Assembly (NCBI GenBank): GCA_018340805.1
Contig: JACMZG010001913.1
Coordinates: forward strand, 19,856,079 to 19,920,078
Length of the DNA: 64,000 nucleotides
Origin: Microvelia longipes
Lineage: Eukaryota; Arthropoda; Insecta; Hemiptera; Veliidae
Direction of reading: 5' to 3'
Shown: positions 56,812-64,000 of the stretch, in pieces
Position numbering within the stretch: the first letter of the stretch is position 1
How the letters are laid out: every line of letters starts with the position of its first letter
The notes under the pieces: generated by a model
What the model was told of the DNA's origin: nothing
What the model saw: only the letters and a program-made list of their open reading frames with translations
Databases searched by the model: none
Translations under genes and position numbers: made by a program

Positions 56812-59800
56812 CTACTGGAAAGGTAAAGGACACAATTTAACTACAGGTCGACGATATAGGGAATCGCCTATACGAATAGTAGCAACTCGTATAGTATTGT
56901 CGGAACCCGGATGCAGTTCTTCAATCACGGCTAAAGGCCACAGCAAAGGCGGACAATCGTCCTTCTGAACAACCACTACCGTACCTATCTTTATCGGGTT
57001 AGTAGCAGTATTCCACTTCTCTCTGCTTTGAAGAGTATGTAGATATTCTACGTGCCAACGGCGCCAAAATCTTTGAACCAAGTTATCCAATAATTGGTAA
57101 CGAGATAAGTGATTAATCGGTTCGAGTTCTACTGCAGTAGCAGGTAATTCAGACAGTGGAACTTGAAGCAAAAAATGCGCAGGAGTAAGAGCGCAAGATC
57201 GTTAGGGTCAGAGCGTAGCAAACCTAAAGGGCGGCTGTTTAAAAGAGCCTCTATTTGGGTTAAAACAGTATAAAATTCTTCCATACTTAATATGATTTTG
57301 TGATACGTATTGTAACCTTCATAGTTAGATATAAGCTTAAACAAATGGGTTTTGACACATTTAACTTGGCTTTCCCACAATCCTCCAAAATGTGGAGCAG
57401 ACGGGGTTACACATCCATTTAATACGACTCTTAGACAGAGCTGTGCTAAGCGTATTATTATATTCGTCACTATTAGTCAAAGTAAAAATTTCATTCAGGT
57501 AGGCTCGGGCACCGATAAAATTAGTGCCGCAATCCGAGTACATACACTCAACTGGGCCCCGGCGAGATAAAAATCGTTTAAATGCGTTCAGAAAAGTTGG
57601 GGTTGATAGATCAGAAGCTACTTCGATATGAATGGCCTTGACACAAAGGCAAACAAATAAGCAATATAAACCTTCTGTGTTTTGACACCTCTCTTTCTAT
57701 AAGGAGTTACTAGAAAGGGCCCCGCGTAATCTACACCCGTGTAGAAAAGGTTTAGATTGAGTTACTCTATTAGGTAAATCGGCCATAAGTGGAAAAATAG
57801 GTTTAGGGCGAGCACGAAAACATAAATTACAAGAATGAACTCTCTGACGCACGAGTCCACGACCACCGAGTATCCAGAATTTTTGTCTAATAAGGCAAAG
57901 AACAAGAGTCGGCCCGGTGTGAAAATTAGATTTATGATAGAAATCGATAAGATTGTAGACAAATGCATCCTTCTTGGGCAACAATATTGGATGCTTGTAG
58001 AAAAGTTTAAATCAGAGTGAGAGAGCCGGCCCCCGACCCTAATTATCTTATTTATAGGGTCAATAAAAGGATTTAGTTTTGAATAGACGAGGGCATGGCC
58101 GGTTATTTTTATACAATCATATTCATGAGAAAAATACTCTTTTTGAATAAATTTACAGAATTTAATTTCAGTGGAATCGAATTCAGAAGGATAAACGAAT
58201 CTATTGTAAGTTTTATCACTATCACGACGTAAATGTTTAAAGCGAAAAATATAAGAGGAGACGCGTATTAATATATCATAATCCAGGTATTTATTTATTA
58301 AGAAACGAAACATACAAAGCTCATTACGTTCAGTATAGTTTGTATTAATAAACACTTTGCTTGTCTTTTCTTCGTCAATTATTAATTCATCCCTAGGCGG
58401 ACTTACGGCCGAAACCGGCCAAAGGTTAGGATCCTCAATTAGCCATTGAGGGCCAGAAAACCAGAGTTGGTGTTTTAGTAATTCTTGAGGCGTCAAACCT
58501 CGACTTAAACAATCTGCGGGGTTCTCAATACCCGATACATGCTTCCATTTTAATGTAAATGGAGCGGCTTGAATTTGTTTAACACGATTAGAAACAAAAG
58601 AATTCCATCGGTTTGAAGAAGATAAAATCCAGTATAAAGCGATCGAGGAATCAGTAAAAGCATAAAAACAAGAAAAAATAAAAATAGGTTTATATGAATC
58701 AATGACAAAAGAGTAAAGTTGTGCGAGAAGATTAGCCGCACATAATTCCAATCTAGGAATAGTTAAAATATTTTTCTTAGCGACTTTTGTGCGAGAAGCT
58801 AAAAGAGTTACGCGGACTTCACTATCAATTACTGTACGCACATATATGACAGCTCCATAAGCTTTGAGGCTAGCGTCACAAAAACCAATAAGCTCTGCCT
58901 TAACTTCAGGCTGGAGACCGATATAACGCGGTATCTTAATGGTTTTATGGCAGGTAATTGTTTAAAAATAAAACCCATTTCTTCATAACTAGACTTAGGG
59001 TCTAACTTAGTGTCCCAAGCGACTTGTAGAGTCCATAGTTCGTGAAGTAAAAGTTTATAAAAACAGTAATAGGCGATAAAAATCCTAGAGGATCGAATAT
59101 TCGGGCTAACAAAGATAAAATCTCTCTTTTAGTTTCAGCTCTATCGGGAATAAATAATACGCGTATATAAAAATATCACAAGATGCGGTCCAACGAAGTC
59201 CTAAAATTTTTAATGTTAGGTTACTATCTATGTTAAAATTATTGGTAGGCATTTTTACTTCTTCAGGTAGAGTATTAAAAATAAAGTAGAGTTTGAACAC
59301 CATTTTACTAAGTCGAAACCTGCGGACTTAAACATAGCAACTAATTCTTGATAAGCGAGCGAAGCCAGCGATAAATTTGGAAAACTACGACAGTAATCAT
59401 CAATATAAAAATCATTTTTTATATATGCTAAAGCATTAGGCCATAATTCGGCGGAGTCCATGGCTAACTGTATTAAAGTCCTTTGCGCTAAATATGGAGA
59501 AGGTTTGACACCGAAAGTTACAGTATTTAGAGTATAAACAGCTACACATTCGTCTGGAGAAAATCTCCAGAGAAATTTTTGATATTTACGGTGCTCCTCG
59601 TTTATCAGTATCTGCAGAAACATCTGCTTTAAGTCAGCGGTTACGGCGATTTCATAAGCGCGAAATCTCAATAAAAGAGAGCGTAGGTCGGTATGAAGTT
59701 TAGGTCCCGTGTATAAAACATCATTTAGCGATAAACCTGTTGAAGTGGGGGCGCTAGCGTTCCAAACAACGCGTAATTTCATGGAAATACTATCAGGTTT

Positions 59801-60780
59801 CAGAACATGATGATGGGTAAAAAACAACCCTCATCAGAGCTATCTAAACAGAGCGATATATGACCTAAATTTAAATGATCTTGAATAAAAGAATGATATT
59901 GTTCTTTAATATTAGGTTGTAGATCTAAGCGTTTTTCTAGAGATAAAAAACATTGCATGGCCTTAAACCAAGAGCTTCCTAAGTCAGTAGGAGGTCGTTT
60001 AAACGGTAAAGCTACAGAATAACGACCATCAGCGTGTCTTGAAACAGAGCGCGTAAAAATATTTTCACATTCATGGTCAGATGACAAAATCGAAGGAGTA
60101 AAAGCGTTATTGGGAATATCTTCCAAATCCCAAAATTTAGAAAACAAGTTTTTCTAAATTAGAATCTTTATCTTCTAGAAGAGTGCAGTAAGTGCAAGTG
60201 TTATTAAGTGGCAAGACGTCAGAGGCTTGCCCCATAAGAATATCCAAGACAAGACCTGAGCGCGACCGGAGCGTCTTTAGGGCCATAAAATATTACCTGC
60301 GTTTAGTAGATAAGGAAAAATCGATGCCCCTAAAATTAAATGTATTTCACTAGGAGTATCATAGTTATCATCGGCTAATATTAGACCTTCTAAATGGGAA
60401 AATACATTTTGAGTAACAACAGAAGCACTAGGTAAGACACCCGTAACCTCGTCCATAACTAGAGCGTCAACGGTAAAACTATGTTTATTATCTAAGCGAG
60501 AAAAAAAAGTAAAGCGAGTAGAATATTTAATTGGATGCTTCACAGAACCAACACCCAAAATATATGTATCTATTTTCTTTTTCTAAGTCCTAACTTATCA
60601 CAACATTCTGTAGTAATAATATTAGATTGACTTGCAGAATCAAGCAGAGCGCGTAGCGTGTGAGTTTGTTGATTATTATCTTTCACCAAAACTTTAGCGG
60701 TTGAAAGTAATACGGAGGTTTTATTATTTGATTTATTAGGATTATGAGAGGAAAAGATATTGAGGCACTATTGCTATCAG
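56812..60780 (-). pseudogene. Bel-Pao pol: protease, reverse transcriptase, RNase H, integrase (frameshifted)
   Basis: Read leftward. Protease: LLDSASQ (catalytic Asp at 60639-60641) and following residues to about 60277. Reverse transcriptase: frames at 59800-60147 and 59255-59827 with RVVWNAS, TADLKQMFLQI, FGVKPSPY and the active-site YIDD near 59400. RNase H: frame 57762-58841 with FTDSSIALYW and an IENPADCLSRG block. Integrase: the HxxxH/CxxC zinc-binding part near 57700-57990 (VHSCNLCFRARP), core motif YSDCGTNFIGA near 57515-57545, and a later frame at 57129-57470. DUF5641: 56812-57171, ending LPFQ and a stop. At least six frame changes are needed to join these, so no functional polyprotein is encoded as written. 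Frame changes may be sequence errors rather than decay, since the LTRs are almost identical. Confidence 0.85.
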
Positions 60781-62213
60781 AATGAGGCATGGTTTGAACT
60801 TCAGCGGTAGTTAAAACAGTAACCGAAGGTTCATTAGTGTAGTTTCACTAGAAGGTTTACTCTCATTATCTTTTGAACTAGCGACATAGCTGACATGAAG
60901 TAAACTATGGTGTGAGCGATTGCACTGGCTACACTTACGAATAGATTTACATTGTGAACTACTGTGCAAATGTGATAAACAATTTAGGCAGAAGCCTTTT
61001 TGCTTGACGAGCGATAGTCTATCGTGAGTTTTCATTTTCTTAAACTCTGGACAAAAATATAAAGCATGCTGTTCTTTAGAACAGACCTGACATGATTTAA
61101 AGCCGTTATTTACATGTAAAGAGTGGGACGGTCTAATGGAATTAGTATTAAAATAATTAGGCTTTTTACTATTATTATTAAAAGTAGGGTAGAGCCTTGA
61201 TTTTTATTAGCAGGTTGCCTAGCGAGAAGTTTAGCGTGTTCCCTTAAAAATGAGACAAGTTGAGTAAAAGTAGGAATTTTATCTAAGTTTGATTGACTCG
61301 GCGTTCGATGATTAGGCGTAGTAGAATCGGATCGGTTAGAGATATTTTGAGAAGCTGTAAGAGATATAGAATTTTCAAACTGACGTACCGTGTCGGGATG
61401 CAAACGAGATAAGGCTAAATGAAATAATAAATAATCAGAATGGTCAGGTAATTTTAAATTAAGATAAGCTTTAGCGGAGAAACAAAGCCTTGTAAGAAAG
61501 CATCTAAGCTAGAAGCTGTTTCCTTATGAGGCTGCTTAAACTGAAGTAGATTATCGACGTATGAAGATGCTAAGATACGAGGGTCTTCATATCGTTCTAT
61601 TAAAGCTTCCCATATGACAGAAAAATCTTCCTGAACTCCAGGTAGTTCGGTAAAACATTTCGCTTTATCTTAAAGAGCTTCTTTTAAAAAATAAATCTTT
61701 TGACTATTAAGTAAATTAGGATCATCACATATAACCGCTTTGAAAGTTTGATACCAAAGTGGCCATTCTGTGGCTTCCCATTAAAAGTAGGTATAGGGAA
61801 GTCCGGAAGTTTAATTTTGGAAACAAGTCCTTTGTTATGATTATTAGCGTTACTGCTATTAGAAATATTAGCAGAAAGATTAGCGGCATCTAATTCTGAC
61901 AGCTTAGCTTTAACATGAGTGTATAAATCATCAAATGAGTTGATTGATTGATAATTAACAACATAAGCATCATTTAGATCTAAATTTAATGAATTAATAT
62001 TCTCTACGACTTCATAATATTCTATCTCAGTGTCTGGGAGTCTGACACAGCGAGCACGAAACAACGGAATATTAGATTCGACGTTTAAACTTTGAATTAA
62101 TCAAAGGCGTTTGCATACGCAATATAAAGTCTCGCGTTTGGCTTCTAATAATTTGAGGCGTTTTTAGCACTCCTAGCCGAGCCAGGAGACAGTGGCTCTT
62201 CTTCACGAGGCAT
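60781..62213 (-). pseudogene. Bel-Pao gag (frameshifted)
   Basis: The likely start is the ATG at 62213 (MPREEEPLSPGSARSAK), followed within 60 bases by a frame change. The frame at 61684-62064 has FRARCVRLPDTEIEYYEVVE and the KIKLPDFPIPTFNGKPQ block common in Bel-Pao gag. Frames at 61110-61403 and 60811-61035 carry the C-terminal part. The zinc-knuckle region reads CLNCLSHLHSSSQC then CSQCNRSHHSLLH. Gag would form the nucleocapsid. Several single-base indels break it. Confidence 0.8.
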
Positions 62214-62620
62214 TATAAACAACTTCTAAAAATGAATAAGATTTAAAACAAAGAAAAATGGCGAAAAAATAAAAATAGGCGAGTGACGTCTTTAAAGAGC
62301 TGATCGAACAGATTTCGAATATAGCAAAAATAAAAATTGTCGAAAAAGCTTTACCTTAGCAAAAGCGCCGTAAAGAATTAGATAAATTCATTTAAGTATA
62401 TAATAAGGAAGAAATTAGCGGTAATGTTGACATAAATCATATGACTTATCAAAACAAAGGCGAGATTAAATACGTAACAAGAGGGAGTAGTATCGAGGAA
62501 AACTCTCCCCTCCCTGACTAGATACAGCGCAAGTAAAACAAGGATAGAAGGGTTTAATAAAATCTATAAAGACTATATGTAGGCGCGTAAAGATGTAATA
62601 ACTGATAAGCGTGATACAAA

Positions 62621-62638
62621 TATCCGACTCGGAGGCCA
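62621..62638 (-). promoter_or_regulatory. Primer-binding site of the Bel-Pao element
   Basis: Five bases inside the 5' LTR the minus strand reads TGGCCTCCGAGTCGGATA, beginning TGG as expected for pairing with the CCA end of a tRNA. The tRNA was not identified. Confidence 0.55.
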
Positions 62639-62642
62639 AAAT

Positions 62643-62869
62643 TGGTGGGTTAGCGAGCTATCGAAGGACTGTATTAGCGTGAGCGCTTTACTTGCCCTCA
62701 AGTACTGCGGGCGTTTTTTGATCGTGGAAACATGATACATATAATATAAGAAAATAATAAAAAGAAAGTACAGCTTACCGAAGTAATTAATCCCAAATTG
62801 AAGATGAGGCGGCAAAGTGAAGGGTGTAAAGTGTAGGGTGTATTAGTATGTATATAATGTTATATGTTT
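62643..62869 (-). repeat. 5' LTR of the Bel-Pao element, cut by the gap
   Basis: 227 bp nearly identical to the matching part of 56081-56583; differences seen are a TG insertion near 62725 and one extra A near 62750. The remaining roughly 276 bp of this LTR should lie inside the N run. Confidence 0.85.
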
Positions 62870-63826
62870 NNNNNNNNNNNNNNNNNNNNNNNNNNNNNNN
62901 NNNNNNNNNNNNNNNNNNNNNNNNNNNNNNNNNNNNNNNNNNNNNNNNNNNNNNNNNNNNNNNNNNNNNNNNNNNNNNNNNNNNNNNNNNNNNNNNNNNN
63001 NNNNNNNNNNNNNNNNNNNNNNNNNNNNNNNNNNNNNNNNNNNNNNNNNNNNNNNNNNNNNNNNNNNNNNNNNNNNNNNNNNNNNNNNNNNNNNNNNNNN
63101 NNNNNNNNNNNNNNNNNNNNNNNNNNNNNNNNNNNNNNNNNNNNNNNNNNNNNNNNNNNNNNNNNNNNNNNNNNNNNNNNNNNNNNNNNNNNNNNNNNNN
63201 NNNNNNNNNNNNNNNNNNNNNNNNNNNNNNNNNNNNNNNNNNNNNNNNNNNNNNNNNNNNNNNNNNNNNNNNNNNNNNNNNNNNNNNNNNNNNNNNNNNN
63301 NNNNNNNNNNNNNNNNNNNNNNNNNNNNNNNNNNNNNNNNNNNNNNNNNNNNNNNNNNNNNNNNNNNNNNNNNNNNNNNNNNNNNNNNNNNNNNNNNNNN
63401 NNNNNNNNNNNNNNNNNNNNNNNNNNNNNNNNNNNNNNNNNNNNNNNNNNNNNNNNNNNNNNNNNNNNNNNNNNNNNNNNNNNNNNNNNNNNNNNNNNNN
63501 NNNNNNNNNNNNNNNNNNNNNNNNNNNNNNNNNNNNNNNNNNNNNNNNNNNNNNNNNNNNNNNNNNNNNNNNNNNNNNNNNNNNNNNNNNNNNNNNNNNN
63601 NNNNNNNNNNNNNNNNNNNNNNNNNNNNNNNNNNNNNNNNNNNNNNNNNNNNNNNNNNNNNNNNNNNNNNNNNNNNNNNNNNNNNNNNNNNNNNNNNNNN
63701 NNNNNNNNNNNNNNNNNNNNNNNNNNNNNNNNNNNNNNNNNNNNNNNNNNNNNNNNNNNNNNNNNNNNNNNNNNNNNNNNNNNNNNNNNNNNNNNNNNNN
63801 NNNNNNNNNNNNNNNNNNNNNNNNNN
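62870..63826. other. Assembly gap, 957 N
   Basis: Unsequenced. Frames reported across it are meaningless. It should contain the rest of the 5' LTR and the right-hand flank of the retrotransposon. Confidence 0.99.
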
Positions 63827-64000
63827 TGATTTTTATTAACTACTTTGGTGCTCACTAAAAATATCAATTCTTCAGATGAATGAACAAACTGAAACATGCA
63901 TGAAGTATAAGTGCAATGTTAAACATTTCTTTTTTCTTATTTCTTTTTAAACACTTATGAAAACAAAGACACTCGTATTTTGTTTCTTTAAAACAAAATG
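63827..64000 (+). repeat. Second copy of 48858-49031 at the window edge
   Basis: Matches 48858-49031 from its first base to the end of the window, in the same orientation, with only four or so homopolymer-length differences. Noncoding. Either a duplication that continues past the window or a false duplication from assembly. Confidence 0.9.

Larger units (their letters stand above)
56081..62869 (-). mobile_element. Bel-Pao LTR retrotransposon
   Basis: A full-length-type element in minus orientation: 3' LTR at 56081-56583, pol then gag reading leftward from 62213, and the 5' LTR from 62643 into the gap. The Bel-Pao family is shown by the A17-type protease, the reverse transcriptase motifs, an H2C2-type integrase and the C-terminal DUF5641 domain. 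The two LTRs differ only by small indels over the 227 bp that can be compared, so insertion looks recent. The reading frame is nonetheless broken many times. The right-hand target duplication is hidden by the gap. The 5 bp left of the element are gttag. Confidence 0.9.

Noticed and set aside
62848..63897. Long open frames across the right end
   Set aside because: They consist almost wholly of unknown residues from the N gap.

Overview
The window is AT-rich arthropod nuclear DNA, almost certainly from an insect and perhaps a beetle. The evidence is spliced genes with GT-AG introns, an insect-type seven-transmembrane odorant receptor, a Bel-Pao retrotransposon, and a dense load of small DNA transposons, foldback elements and tRNA-like SINEs. 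There is no bacterial operon, CRISPR array or rRNA. A run of N (62870-63826) shows this is a draft scaffold.

Three host genes can be read. (1) A plus-strand odorant receptor occupies five exons from 4984 to 12110; its short first coding exon was not found. (2) A minus-strand 7SK snRNA methylphosphate capping enzyme (MEPCE/Bin3) has nine coding exons from 37706 down to 19074. All joins keep phase and together encode 651 residues. A likely noncoding first exon ends at 38141. (3) A minus-strand F-box/LRR protein of the FBXL2/FBXL20 type is a single 460-codon exon at 45792-47174 ending in a CaaX box. The three genes have unrelated jobs: odour detection, 7SK RNP/P-TEFb control, and ubiquitin ligase substrate choice.

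The rest is mostly repeats. 0.2-4.4 kb: minisatellite, a perfect palindrome, a large foldback. 6.8-14.2 kb: terminal-inverted-repeat elements in the receptor introns and downstream. 14.5 kb: a likely Penelope-type GIY-YIG remnant. 19-38 kb: the capping-enzyme introns hold three of the four copies of a hAT-like MITE, a 54-bp tandem array and several foldbacks. 38-45 kb: quiet AT-rich intergenic DNA. 47-56 kb: foldback, SINE, LINE fragment and dispersed repeats upstream of the F-box gene. 56.08-62.87 kb: a Bel-Pao element in minus orientation whose 5' LTR runs into the gap.

The observations most worth following are a family of foldback elements carrying a hammerhead-like motif (a nearly complete fold at 26028-26095), the hAT-like MITE family with intact 8-bp target duplications, a tRNA-derived SINE family, and a 174-bp segment after the gap that repeats 48858-49031 with only homopolymer-length differences.
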